Positions 17,234 through 25,949 of a stretch of 64,000 nt of DNA are shown one piece after another (the stretch's first letter is position 1; each line of letters starts with the position of its first letter). The DNA comes from Lachnospiraceae bacterium. Its GTDB lineage: Bacteria > Bacillota > Clostridia > Lachnospirales > Lachnospiraceae. The DNA lies in assembly GCA_017622575.1 (NCBI GenBank), contig JAGAQU010000064.1, positions 1 through 64,000 on the forward strand, in the 5' to 3' direction. The position numbers and the translations under genes are program-made. The notes below the pieces were generated by a model. The model was not told the origin of the DNA and made no database searches. It worked only from the letters and a program-made list of their open reading frames with translations.

Positions 17234-19324
17234 ATGTACAAGACATTTTCAATGGAGCTTGCCGGACGCACCCTTAGTGTGGATATTAACCGTGTCGGTA
17301 AGCAGGCAAATGGATGCGCATTCATGCATTATGGTGAAACCACTGTTTTATCTACTGCAACAGCATCCGACAAACCGAGAGATGGAATCGATTTTTTCCC
17401 TTTAAGCGTAGAGTATGAAGAAAAATTATACGCTGTAGGAAAGATTCCCGGAGGATTTAATAAGAGAGAAGGAAAGGCAAGTGAAAATGCCATCCTTACA
17501 AGCCGTGTGATTGACAGACCTATGCGTCCTCTGTTCCCTAAGGATTACAGAAATGATGTTACTTTAAACAATATGGTTATGAGTGTTGATCCTGCATGCC
17601 GCCCTGAACTCGTGGCAATGCTCGGTGCGGCAATTGCAACCTGTATTTCCGACATTCCCTTTGATGGTCCCTGTGCCATGACCCAGGTAGGTATGATTGA
17701 CGGAGAGATGATCATCAACCCTTCCCAGGAACAGTGGAAGATCGGTGATCTTAATCTTACTGTAGCATCCACCAGAGAAAAGGTGATTATGATCGAGGCA
17801 GGTGCCAATGAGATTCCGGAAGCAACCATGATTGAGGCCATCTATAAAGCGCATGAGGTGAATCAGACTATCATCGCCTTTATCGACCAGATCGTAGCAG
17901 AGGTTGGTAAACAGAAACATGAGTACACAAGCTGTGCCGTTCCGGAAGAACTGTTTGCTGCAATCAAGGAGATCGTTCCTCCGGCAGAGATGGAAGAGGC
18001 AGTCTTTACGGATGAAAAGCAGGTTCGCGAAGAGAATATCAGAGTGATCACAGAGAAGCTGGAAGAGGCTTTTGCAGATAATGAAGAGTGGTTGGCTATT
18101 CTGGGAGAGGCAATTTATCAGTACCAGAAGAAGACAGTCCGCAAGATGATCTTAAAGGATCACAAGCGCCCTGACGGACGTGAGATCACACAGATCCGTC
18201 CGTTGGCTGCCGAGGTGGATATTATTCCCAGAGTACACGGTTCTGCTATGTTTACCCGTGGACAGACTCAGATCTGTAATGTATGTACATTGGCTCCTCT
18301 GTCAGACCAGCAGAAGATTGACGGTCTTGATGAGAATGAAGTGAGCAAGCGTTATATGCATCATTATAATTTCCCTGCATACTCTGTAGGAGAGACCAAG
18401 GTTTCAAGAGGACCCGGAAGAAGAGAAATCGGTCACGGCGCACTGGCAGAGAGAGCACTGATTCCTGTGCTTCCCTCCGAGGATGAATTCCCCTATGCAA
18501 TCCGTACGGTATCAGAGACGTTTGAATCAAACGGTTCCACATCCATGGCATCCACCTGTGCTTCCTGTATGTCGCTTATGGCTGCAGGTGTTCCCATCAA
18601 AAAGATGGTGGCAGGTATTTCCTGTGGTCTTGTTACCGGCGATACAGATGACGATTTTGTACTGCTTACCGATATCCAGGGTCTTGAGGACTTCTTTGGT
18701 GATATGGACTTTAAGGTAACCGGTACCACAGAAGGTATTACTGCAATCCAGATGGATATTAAGATCCACGGTCTTACAAGACCTATCGTGGAAGGCGCTA
18801 TCGCAAGATGTCGTGAGGCAAGACTCTTTATTATGGAGAACTGCATGAAGAAAGCCATTGCAGAGCCTCGTAAAGAGGTTGGACCTTACGCACCCAAGAT
18901 TATTTCTATTCAGATTGATCCTGAAAAGATCGGTGATGTAGTAGGACAGCGCGGAAAGACTATCAACGAGATTATTGCACGTACCGGTGTCAAGATTGAT
19001 ATTACCGATGACGGAAAGGTATCTGTATGCGGTACCGATCCGGCTATGATGGATAAAGCGGTTGAGTATATTAAGACCATCGTTACCGATTATCAGGAAG
19101 GACAGATTTTCAAAGGCATTGTAGTCAGCATTAAGGAATTCGGTGCTTTTGTGGAATTTGCTCCCGGCAAGGAAGGTATGGTTCACATTTCCAAGATCGC
19201 AAAGGAAAGAATCAACCGTGTAGAGGATGTACTTACCCTTGGAGACAAGGTAACCGTTGTATGCCTCGGCAAGGACAAGATGGGAAGAATGAGCTTTTCT
19301 ATGAAAGACGTGGCGCAGCAGTGA
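17234..19324 (+). CDS. pnp: Polynucleotide phosphorylase
   Basis: 3'-5' phosphorolytic exoribonuclease of mRNA decay. Two RNase PH domains (about 1-240 and 310-550, the second with the active-site segment ETKVSRGPGRREIGHG and DTDDDFVLLTDIQGLEDFFGDMDFK-type acidic residues), an alpha-helical linker, a KH domain (IGDVVGQRGKTINEII near 565-580) and an S1 domain (GIVVSIKEFGAFVEF near 625-640). The length of 696 residues is complete. An RBS AAGGAGAAGG precedes the ATG. Confidence 0.97.
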   Translation: MYKTFSMELAGRTLSVDINRVGKQANGCAFMHYGETTVLSTATASDKPRDGIDFFPLSVEYEEKLYAVGKIPGGFNKREGKASENAILTSRVIDRPMRPLFPKDYRNDVTLNNMVMSVDPACRPELVAMLGAAIATCISDIPFDGPCAMTQVGMIDGEMIINPSQEQWKIGDLNLTVASTREKVIMIEAGANEIPEATMIEAIYKAHEVNQTIIAFIDQIVAEVGKQKHEYTSCAVPEELFAAIKEIVPPAEMEEAVFTDEKQVREENIRVITEKLEEAFADNEEWLAILGEAIYQYQKKTVRKMILKDHKRPDGREITQIRPLAAEVDIIPRVHGSAMFTRGQTQICNVCTLAPLSDQQKIDGLDENEVSKRYMHHYNFPAYSVGETKVSRGPGRREIGHGALAERALIPVLPSEDEFPYAIRTVSETFESNGSTSMASTCASCMSLMAAGVPIKKMVAGISCGLVTGDTDDDFVLLTDIQGLEDFFGDMDFKVTGTTEGITAIQMDIKIHGLTRPIVEGAIARCREARLFIMENCMKKAIAEPRKEVGPYAPKIISIQIDPEKIGDVVGQRGKTINEIIARTGVKIDITDDGKVSVCGTDPAMMDKAVEYIKTIVTDYQEGQIFKGIVVSIKEFGAFVEFAPGKEGMVHISKIAKERINRVEDVLTLGDKVTVVCLGKDKMGRMSFSMKDVAQQ

Positions 19325-19500
19325 GTCAAACACTCAGAATTCATGCTTGCATGAAATTCTGAGCGCTTGACGAACGCCGACATAAGCGAAGGGCGAAGCC
19401 CGTAGCGCATGGCGCCTGCGAAGCAGGGTGCGCCACGGAAGTGTAAGAAGCGAAGCCCGTAGCGCATGGCGCCTGCGAAGCAGGAGAGCGCCTTATAGGA
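19325..19500 (+). repeat. Composite GCGAAGC hairpin element with a 35-bp duplication
   Basis: A first hairpin pairs CTCAGAATT with AATTCTGAG around CATG-CTTG-CATG (19331-19362). Two direct copies of a 35-bp block follow (19393-19427 and 19450-19484), each holding GCGAAGC and the triloop palindrome CTGCGAAGCAG. The same modules occur after ugd. AACGCCGACA (19373-19382) is shared with the element before spoIIIAG. No protein-like signal fits; open frames here are by-products of the composition. Confidence 0.7.
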
Positions 19501-19530
19501 AAAAGGACAGAACGAAAGTTCTGTCCTTTT
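19501..19530 (+). terminator. Terminator of pnp
   Basis: Perfect 13-bp stem AAAAGGACAGAAC / GTTCTGTCCTTTT with GAAA loop and a run of seven or more T. Confidence 0.95.
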
Positions 19531-19534
19531 TTTG

Positions 19535-19562
19535 TCATATCTGAATTCTTCTTTCATATATT
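19535..19562 (+). promoter_or_regulatory. Candidate sigma-E promoter of the spoIIIA operon
   Basis: TCATATC (19535-19541), 13-bp spacer, CATATATT (19555-19562). This resembles the sigma-E pattern (KMATATT, then CATACANT) known for spoIIIA in B. subtilis; the spacer is one base shorter than usual. Confidence 0.5.
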
Positions 19563-19589
19563 GAGATAAGAGGTCAAAAGGAGGCAGCT

Positions 19590-20525
19590 ATGAAGGAAGA
19601 ACAGGTCTTAAATATTTTTCCAAACCGTATCAGGGAACGTTTTCAAAAGACAGCAAAAAGAGTGGACGAACTTCAGGAAATCCGTCTTGCAGCAGAGCTG
19701 CCTGTCAGGGTGATCTGCGGAAGAAAAGAATTGTTCTTAAACCAGACAGGGGAACTGTCGGAAATCATCGGCACAGACTGTTGGTATATCCATGCAGGTG
19801 AAATGGAACAGATTCTCAACCATATCTGTAATTATTCCCGCTATGCATATGAAGAGGATATCAGGAGAGGCTTTATCACGGTACCCGGCGGTCACAGGAT
19901 AGGAGTGGCGGGACAGGTTATCTTAAACGAGAACGGAACTGTCAGGAATATGAAATATATCCGCTATATGAACATTCGTATCTCTCATGAGATCATCGGT
20001 GCTGCTGATACTCTGATGCCGCTTATCCATGAAGACGGAAAGTTGATGAATACGCTTCTGATCGGGCCGCCGCGCAGCGGCAAAACAACTATGCTTAGAG
20101 ACCTGATCAGACAGATATCAAACGGAAGCAAGTGGGCAAGGGGCCGACAGGTAGGAGTAATAGACGAACGGTCGGAGATTGCCGGATCTTATATGGGAAT
20201 GCCGGGCAATCATCTCGGTATTCGTACGGATATTCTGGATGGTTGTCCGAAGGATCAGGGCATTATGATGCTGATCCGGTCTATGGCACCGGAGGTGATA
20301 GCGGTTGACGAGATCGGGAGCAGCATGGACATGCAGTCGGTCAGAGCAGCATGGCAATGCGGGTGCAGAATGATCGCAACCATACACGGAGATTCCATGG
20401 AGGATGTATACCGTCACGGAATCGACAAACGAGGCTTTGAAAGATATGTTTTTTTAGGGAGAAATGGAGGGGGCTTCGGACTGATGGAAGTGCGATCCGC
20501 GGAAGGGGAGATGAAACATGCTTAA
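19590..20525 (+). CDS. spoIIIAA: Stage III sporulation protein AA (secretion-type ATPase)
   Basis: AAA+/type II-IV secretion ATPase of the mother-cell channel that feeds the forespore. Walker A GPPRSGKTT is at residues 159-167, followed by a Walker B-like VIAVDEIGS and a VIDERSEI segment. 311 residues, complete. GGAGG lies in good distance to ATG. The stop overlaps spoIIIAB by eight bases, so the eight genes form one tightly packed sigma-E operon. Confidence 0.96.
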   Translation: MKEEQVLNIFPNRIRERFQKTAKRVDELQEIRLAAELPVRVICGRKELFLNQTGELSEIIGTDCWYIHAGEMEQILNHICNYSRYAYEEDIRRGFITVPGGHRIGVAGQVILNENGTVRNMKYIRYMNIRISHEIIGAADTLMPLIHEDGKLMNTLLIGPPRSGKTTMLRDLIRQISNGSKWARGRQVGVIDERSEIAGSYMGMPGNHLGIRTDILDGCPKDQGIMMLIRSMAPEVIAVDEIGSSMDMQSVRAAWQCGCRMIATIHGDSMEDVYRHGIDKRGFERYVFLGRNGGGFGLMEVRSAEGEMKHA

Positions 20526-21036
20526 AGGAGCGGGAGCGGTTCTTTTGATGCTTGGGTCCTGTGGATTTGCCTTAAGTATCTGCCGGGAACGAAACAGGAG
20601 ATTACAGCTTTTAAAGGAGATGCGGGAGATGTTTCGGCTTTTGCAAAATGAAATCTGTTATACGGCTCTGCCTTTACCTGAAATTTTGAAGCTTGTGGGA
20701 GAAAAGGTGAATGCGCCTTTTGGGAAAGCGCTTCTTTTGACAGCTGAGCATATGAGGCTTGAAAACGGTGAGGAATTTCAAACCGTATGGGAAGAGAAAA
20801 TGAAAGAAATGTTGAAGGAAACTTCCCTGACGGCGCAGCAGAAGCAGCTTCTGATCAATTTCCCGGAATGCATGGGGATGAACGAAAGTACAGGACAAGC
20901 AAACGCGCTTAACCGATATATTGAAGAACTGGAGTTGATGATCGCAGTACAGCGTGAAGAAGAAAAAAGCAAAAACAAAGTAATTATGAGCCTTGGAATT
21001 GCAGCCGGACTTTTTATGGTCATTATTTTGCTGTAG
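20518..21036 (+). CDS. spoIIIAB: Stage III sporulation protein AB
   Basis: A 172-residue membrane protein with one helix at each end (KGAGAVLLMLGSCGFALSI; VIMSLGIAAGLFMVIILL) and a soluble helical middle (LLQNEICYTALPLPEIL). It resembles type II secretion GspF-like components, and in the assembly probably works with SpoIIIAA. ATG overlaps the end of spoIIIAA. Confidence 0.93.
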   Translation: MLKGAGAVLLMLGSCGFALSICRERNRRLQLLKEMREMFRLLQNEICYTALPLPEILKLVGEKVNAPFGKALLLTAEHMRLENGEEFQTVWEEKMKEMLKETSLTAQQKQLLINFPECMGMNESTGQANALNRYIEELELMIAVQREEEKSKNKVIMSLGIAAGLFMVIILL

Positions 21037-21057
21037 CAGGGGATAGGAGCAGAAACT

Positions 21058-21252
21058 ATGGAAGTGAGTCTGATTTTTAAAATAGCTGCAGTGGGAATAC
21101 TTGTTACCATTTTAAGTCAGATATTAAAGCACAGTGGCAGGGAAGAGCATGCCTTTCTGATCAGCCTTGCCGGACTGATACTGGTACTGACCTGGATATT
21201 GCCTTATATTTATGACCTTTTTGCGATGATTCAGGAATTGTTCAGCTTTTAA
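21058..21252 (+). CDS. spoIIIAC: Stage III sporulation protein AC
   Basis: A 64-residue protein with two membrane helices (LIFKIAAVGILVTILSQIL; FLISLAGLILVLTWILPYI), matching the length and pattern of the family. It is a small membrane subunit of the feeding-tube complex. Confidence 0.94.
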   Translation: MEVSLIFKIAAVGILVTILSQILKHSGREEHAFLISLAGLILVLTWILPYIYDLFAMIQELFSF

Positions 21253-21263
21253 GGGGGCTTTTT

Positions 21264-21650
21264 ATGGAAATGGTAAGAATAGGAATCCTGGGAGTTGCGG
21301 GAGTCATGATAGCTCTGCAGTTTAAAACAGTGAAACCGGAAATCAGTCTATATATAGGATTTGCCGTCTGTATTGTTATCTTTACTTTTTCCGTGAACGG
21401 AATGATGCAGATCCTTTCGAAAATGGAAGAATTGCAGAAATATATCAGCGGGAGTGATTCCTATTTTGCGCTGCTGTTTAAAGCGGTAGGCATTACCTAT
21501 ATCAGCGAGTTTTGCGCTTCCATCTGCAAGGATGCCGGATACGGGGCGGTGGCGGGTCAGATAGAGATATTCGGTAAGCTGACAGTTCTTTTTATGGGAA
21601 TGCCGGTGCTGATGGCAGTAATAGAAAATATCAGTTCCATTGCGGGATGA
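21264..21650 (+). CDS. spoIIIAD: Stage III sporulation protein AD
   Basis: A 128-residue integral membrane protein with three to four hydrophobic helices and the family signature YISEFCASICKDAGYGAVAGQIEIFGKL. AAGGGGG precedes the ATG, 11 bp after spoIIIAC. Confidence 0.95.
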   Translation: MEMVRIGILGVAGVMIALQFKTVKPEISLYIGFAVCIVIFTFSVNGMMQILSKMEELQKYISGSDSYFALLFKAVGITYISEFCASICKDAGYGAVAGQIEIFGKLTVLFMGMPVLMAVIENISSIAG

Positions 21651-21665
21651 GATGAGGAGGCAGGA

Positions 21666-22721
21666 ATGGATTCCTATATCTGTGCGCAGATGAGTCAATA
21701 TGATCTGCAGAAAATGCAGGAAGGGTTTGCAAATTTGTTCCCGGGATATGACATTGACATGAATGAACTGTTCCTTATGATCATGCAGGGAAAAGCGGGC
21801 AGCGCCGTGAGAATGTTTTTTGAGGGAATAATGGAAGGGATAAAAGGAGAGATGGGAGGAATGAGATCGGTGATGATCACCATCATCGTGATCGGAATCG
21901 TTTCTGCCCTGTTTTCCAGCTTCTCGGATATTTTTGCGGGACAGCAGGTATCCCAGGTAGGGTTTTATTTTCTTTATCTGTTTCTGATCGCTGTGCTGAC
22001 CAAGGCGTTCGTCTATGTTTCGGAAATTGCGGTAGGGACCATTGAAAATGTGGTCATTTTCGTTAAGCTGTTTATTCCTACCTGGTTTATGGCCGTGGGA
22101 GCCGCATCGGGAACGGCAACAGCGGGAATATATTATCAGGTGATGCTGCTGGCAGCGTATCTGATAGAAAGTTTTCTCCTTTCGGCAGTCATCCCTTTTG
22201 TGTACAGCTATGTTGTGCTGGCACTTCTCAACGGAATCTGGGCGGAGGAAAGACTGACACTGCTTCTTGATTTTATGAAAAAGGGAGTGGAAATAGCATT
22301 AAAGATCACCATGGGTGCAATTACATCCTTCAGTCTGGTACAGGCAGTGATCGTTCCGGTGTTGGATGAACTGAAAATATCATCTTTTCGGAAAGCGGTA
22401 TCCTATGTGCCGGGAATCGGAAACGTGGCAGAAGGCGTGACGGAGTTTGTGATCGGATCTGCTGTTTTGATCAAGAACAGTCTCGGGGTCCTGCTTCTTG
22501 TGCTGCTTTTGCTTGCATGCGTAATACCGCTTCTTAAGATTCTGATGGTGGTGGGACTTGTAAAGCTGGGAGCGGCAATAACGGGAATTATCAGTGATAA
22601 AAGGATCTCCGGCTGCAGCGACAGAGTGGGGGAGGGCTGCTTTTTACTTTTCCGATGTGTATTTACAGCAGCTGCATTGTTCATCATCGTGGTTGCCATA
22701 GTGGCCTATGGGGTGAGGTGA
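21666..22721 (+). CDS. spoIIIAE: Stage III sporulation protein AE
   Basis: Polytopic membrane protein of 351 residues, with a soluble N-terminal part of about 70 residues and seven or so membrane helices. The segments VRMFFEGIMEGIKGEM, FIPTWFMAVGAASGTATAG and VPGIGNVAEGVTEFVIGSAVLIKN are typical for SpoIIIAE. It lies directly before spoIIIAF (3 bp). The N-terminus lacks the cleavable signal reported for some orthologs. Confidence 0.95.
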   Translation: MDSYICAQMSQYDLQKMQEGFANLFPGYDIDMNELFLMIMQGKAGSAVRMFFEGIMEGIKGEMGGMRSVMITIIVIGIVSALFSSFSDIFAGQQVSQVGFYFLYLFLIAVLTKAFVYVSEIAVGTIENVVIFVKLFIPTWFMAVGAASGTATAGIYYQVMLLAAYLIESFLLSAVIPFVYSYVVLALLNGIWAEERLTLLLDFMKKGVEIALKITMGAITSFSLVQAVIVPVLDELKISSFRKAVSYVPGIGNVAEGVTEFVIGSAVLIKNSLGVLLLVLLLLACVIPLLKILMVVGLVKLGAAITGIISDKRISGCSDRVGEGCFLLFRCVFTAAALFIIVVAIVAYGVR

Positions 22722-22724
22722 GGA

Positions 22725-23285
22725 ATGATAGAAATCATAAAAGAAATTGGAATTTTTATCGTGATCGCACAGGCGCTTCTTTACTTTGTACCGGGAGAAA
22801 CCTATGCAAAATACGTGAAAGTAGTGATAGGGATAGCCATGATTGCTAAACTGGCGGACCCGGTTCTTTCTCTCTTTACGGATAATACCACGGATGCTCT
22901 CCTTGAGGAAGCACTTCAGCAATCCTTTTCTTTTGCAGAGCAGCAGGAGAGCGGTTTCTATGATCATACGGAAGAAAACGGACAGGAATTCCTGTTAAAT
23001 GCGATAGAGGAGGAGCTTGCAAAAAGATTAAAGGAGAATCCCATTAAAGGATATGAGGTGCAGGATGTTCTTGTGCAGGAAAACACTTCCGGTGAAATAC
23101 AGGGAATCCTGATAACTGTTTCTGCATGCAGTGGGGAAAAGGCAGAGATTCAGATAGAAAAGGTTATGATAAATCAGGAAAAAGAAGGAAAGACATTGGC
23201 AAAAGAGGAGGATGAGAGGCTGAAAGATTACTATGGAACAATACTGGAAATACCACCGGAACAGATAGAGATCTGTCTGAAATAA
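22725..23285 (+). CDS. spoIIIAF: Stage III sporulation protein AF
   Basis: A 186-residue protein with two N-terminal membrane helices (IIKEIGIFIVIAQALLYFV; YVKVVIGIAMIAKLADPVL) and a soluble ring-building domain of the YscJ/FliF-like type at the C-terminus (ILITVSACSGEKAEIQIEKV). Followed by a 47-bp repeat element, which interrupts the otherwise tight operon. Confidence 0.93.
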   Translation: MIEIIKEIGIFIVIAQALLYFVPGETYAKYVKVVIGIAMIAKLADPVLSLFTDNTTDALLEEALQQSFSFAEQQESGFYDHTEENGQEFLLNAIEEELAKRLKENPIKGYEVQDVLVQENTSGEIQGILITVSACSGEKAEIQIEKVMINQEKEGKTLAKEEDERLKDYYGTILEIPPEQIEICLK

Positions 23286-23287
23286 CC

Positions 23288-23334
23288 AAACGCCGACACG
23301 CTTTGCGAGCCGTCTTATTGGACAAAGAAAGGAA
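23288..23334 (+). repeat. 47-bp dispersed intergenic element (copy A)
   Basis: Begins AAACGCCGACACGCTTTGCG and is matched over its whole length by the element before argR (35641-35687), with about three quarters identity. Both copies sit between a stop codon and the ribosome site of the next gene of an operon. It includes a CGC-TTT-GCG mini-hairpin. Confidence 0.7.
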
Positions 23335-23345
23335 CCGGTGAAGAT

Positions 23346-23975
23346 ATGGAAGAAAAAAAGAAGAAAGCTCTTGATTTTACAAGACTGAAAAAAGAAAATT
23401 TTGTTGTCATTTTTCTGATTGGAATTTTGTTTCTCATCATAGCCTGGCCCACACAAAAGAATCAGGAGGAGGGAACCAAGTCCGGAATAACGGACATGGT
23501 AAGCGGTACAATAGGAACAAAGGAAGAAAGCTACTCTTCCGTGACAGGAGTGCCCGGTAATGATTCGGAAAAGAATTACAGGGAATCCCTGGAAAGTACC
23601 CTGGAAGAACTTCTGGCCTCCATGGAGGGGGCAGGAAAAGTGAAGGTCATGATCACATTGCAGTCCTCGGGGGAAAGTATCGTTGAGAAAGATATGGTTT
23701 CTTCCAGAAGTTCCTCTACGGAGGTGGATTCTGCGGGAGGAAGCAGAAATACTGCAGATGTTTCGGATTCGGAAGAAACGCTGTATACAGGTGGAACCGG
23801 CAAAGAGGATACCCCGTTTGTAAAGAAGGTAATCTATCCGAAGATTGAAGGAGTGGTGGTCTGTGCCCAGGGGGGAGGAAATGCAACTGTAAATAAAAAT
23901 ATAACAGAAGCAATTCAGGTATTATTCGGTATAGATGTACATAAAATTAAAGTAATCAAAATGAGTTCCAGATAA
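23346..23975 (+). CDS. spoIIIAG: Stage III sporulation protein AG
   Basis: Ring-forming component of the mother-cell to forespore channel. One membrane helix (FVVIFLIGILFLIIAWP near residues 19-35), then a Ser/Gly-rich segment and a YscJ/FliF-like ring-building domain (LEELLASMEGAGKVKVMITL; VKKVIYPKIEGVVVCAQGG; ITEAIQVLFGIDVHKIKVIKM). 209 residues. AAAGGAACCGG precedes the ATG. Confidence 0.95.
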   Translation: MEEKKKKALDFTRLKKENFVVIFLIGILFLIIAWPTQKNQEEGTKSGITDMVSGTIGTKEESYSSVTGVPGNDSEKNYRESLESTLEELLASMEGAGKVKVMITLQSSGESIVEKDMVSSRSSSTEVDSAGGSRNTADVSDSEETLYTGGTGKEDTPFVKKVIYPKIEGVVVCAQGGGNATVNKNITEAIQVLFGIDVHKIKVIKMSSR

Positions 23976-23989
23976 AGGAGACTTAAGCT

Positions 23990-24721
23990 TTGAAAAATAT
24001 GGTGAAAAAGAATCAAATTATGATTACGGCACTGGCAATTATGATTGCGGTGGCTGGTTACCTGAACTTTGCAGGAACCAAGATTACGGATGAGGAAATT
24101 ATGACAACAGGAGCCGATTCTGCGGTGATTTCAAATGGAATCTCTGAGGTGACAGATGATACAGATGTGGCAGCTATGTTTGAAATATCGGATGAGGATA
24201 TGGAACAGGCAGAAAGCTATGATATTGAAAGCATGGATTCTGAAGTGATTACTGACCAGGAAAATTATCTTGAGGAATCCATGGGAGATACCATGGCTGA
24301 AATGACAGAGGAACAGATTTCTGAGACGGGAACACCGGGAGAGGCCGTATTTACAACTTCTGAGAACGTGGATACCTTATCGGGAGCAAAGCTTATGAAA
24401 GAGCAGGTACGCGCAAAAAACAAGGAAACCCTGCTTGAAATCATTAACAATGTAAATATCAGTGAAGAGCAGAAGCAGGAAGCCATTGACGGTATGATTG
24501 CTTTGACTGATATCGCCGAAAAGGAAACTGCAGCAGAAATTTTGCTGGAAGCAAAGGGATTTGATGATGTGGTGGTCAGCATTACGGACGGTATGGTGGA
24601 TGTAGTCGTAAACACGGCGGAGTTATCTGAGGCACAGCGCGCCCAGATTGAGGATATTGTGGTACGGAAAACAGGTATTTCGGCAGAAAATATTGTGATC
24701 AGCACTACTACAGAAGGATAA
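23990..24721 (+). CDS. spoIIIAH: Stage III sporulation protein AH
   Basis: Mother-cell partner of SpoIIQ. It has one N-terminal membrane helix (IMITALAIMIAVAGYLNFAG), an acidic linker of about 100 residues, and a C-terminal ring-building domain (NKETLLEIINNVNISEEQKQEAIDGM... DVVVNTAELSEAQRAQIEDIV, read in blocks). TTG at 23990 is the start, 9 bp after AAGGAG; the ATG at 23999 would be 18 bp away. 243 residues; last gene of the operon. Confidence 0.94.
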   Translation: MKNMVKKNQIMITALAIMIAVAGYLNFAGTKITDEEIMTTGADSAVISNGISEVTDDTDVAAMFEISDEDMEQAESYDIESMDSEVITDQENYLEESMGDTMAEMTEEQISETGTPGEAVFTTSENVDTLSGAKLMKEQVRAKNKETLLEIINNVNISEEQKQEAIDGMIALTDIAEKETAAEILLEAKGFDDVVVSITDGMVDVVVNTAELSEAQRAQIEDIVVRKTGISAENIVISTTTEG

Positions 24722-24766
24722 AATGTGGTATCCTATACTGGTATACAGAAAGAGAGGGATACGTAA

Positions 24767-25918
24767 ATGAAAAGAGTTTTTTTGATCGTGCTTGACAGTG
24801 TGGGAATCGGAGCCATGGATGACGCAGCAGAATTTGGAGATGCAGGATGCAATACTTTAAAGTCGGCTTCCGGGAGCTCCTGTTTCCATATGCCCAATAT
24901 GGAAAAACTGGGATTATTTAACATTGACGGAATAGATTGGAAACAGGGAACAAAAGATCCACTTGCGGTTTACGGAAGAATGAAGGAGGCATCAAGGGGA
25001 AAGGATACAACCATCGGACATTGGGAAATTGCGGGAATTATTTCTGAAAATCCATTGCCGGTATATCCGAATGGATTTCCTGAGGAGGTTTTAAAGCCTT
25101 TTCGCGAAATGACGGGACGGGGTGTCCTGTGTAACAAACCCTATTCGGGGACCGAAGTGATAAAGGATTACGGGGATGAACACGTAAAGACAGGAGATTT
25201 GATCGTCTATACTTCCGCGGACAGTGTTTTCCAGATCGCTGCGCATGAGGATGTTGTTCCTGTGGATACCTTATACAGTTACTGTGAGATGGCCAGAAAT
25301 CTGCTCACGGGCAAACACAGCGTGGGCAGAGTGATCGCCAGGCCCTTTACGGGAACAAGCGGCAACTATACCCGTACTCCGAGGCGTCATGACTATTCGC
25401 TTCTGCCGCCCGCAAAAACGATGCTGGATCTGATAAAGGCAGCGGGAAAAGAAGTGATCGGCGTGGGAAAGATCAGGGATATTTTTGCAGGCCAGGGTAT
25501 TACTTCCTACACCTACACCAAAGGAAATACGGAGGGGATTCAGAAGACCCTTGCGTATATGGATCAGGATTTTGAGGGACTGTGCTTTGTAAATCTTGTA
25601 GATTATGATATGCTTTACGGACACAGAAATGATATTGAAGGTTACGGAAGAGCACTTACGGAATTTGACGAGGCCCTTCCTGCAATGCTGGCAAAACTGA
25701 AGGATGACGATGTGCTGATGATCACGGCAGATCACGGCTGTGATCCGGGCTACACATCGTCCACGGATCATTCCAGAGAGTATACACCTTTTATCATGTA
25801 TGGGAAGAAAATCAGTCCTGTAAATCTGGGGACAAGAGAAACCTTTGCAGATATAGGGGCAACTGTGTTAAAATGTTTAGATGTGCCGGGTAAGATAGCT
25901 GGAACACCGGTGATATAA
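24767..25918 (+). CDS. deoB: Phosphopentomutase
   Basis: Interconverts ribose/deoxyribose 1- and 5-phosphates in nucleoside salvage. Alkaline-phosphatase superfamily metal sites: Asp in VLDSVGIGAMDD (residues 8-17), GKDTTIGHWEIAG around the catalytic threonine, TADHGCDPG and STDHSREYTP near the end. Length 383 is close to the usual 390. No other nucleoside genes are adjacent. Confidence 0.95.
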   Translation: MKRVFLIVLDSVGIGAMDDAAEFGDAGCNTLKSASGSSCFHMPNMEKLGLFNIDGIDWKQGTKDPLAVYGRMKEASRGKDTTIGHWEIAGIISENPLPVYPNGFPEEVLKPFREMTGRGVLCNKPYSGTEVIKDYGDEHVKTGDLIVYTSADSVFQIAAHEDVVPVDTLYSYCEMARNLLTGKHSVGRVIARPFTGTSGNYTRTPRRHDYSLLPPAKTMLDLIKAAGKEVIGVGKIRDIFAGQGITSYTYTKGNTEGIQKTLAYMDQDFEGLCFVNLVDYDMLYGHRNDIEGYGRALTEFDEALPAMLAKLKDDDVLMITADHGCDPGYTSSTDHSREYTPFIMYGKKISPVNLGTRETFADIGATVLKCLDVPGKIAGTPVI

Positions 25919-25949
25919 AATACAGGAAGATGATTTGGAGGAACTATAC

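Noticed and set aside
19183-19557. Minus-strand frame across the repeat element after pnp
   Set aside because: Its internal repeats only mirror the duplicated 35-bp block; it also overlaps the pnp terminator.
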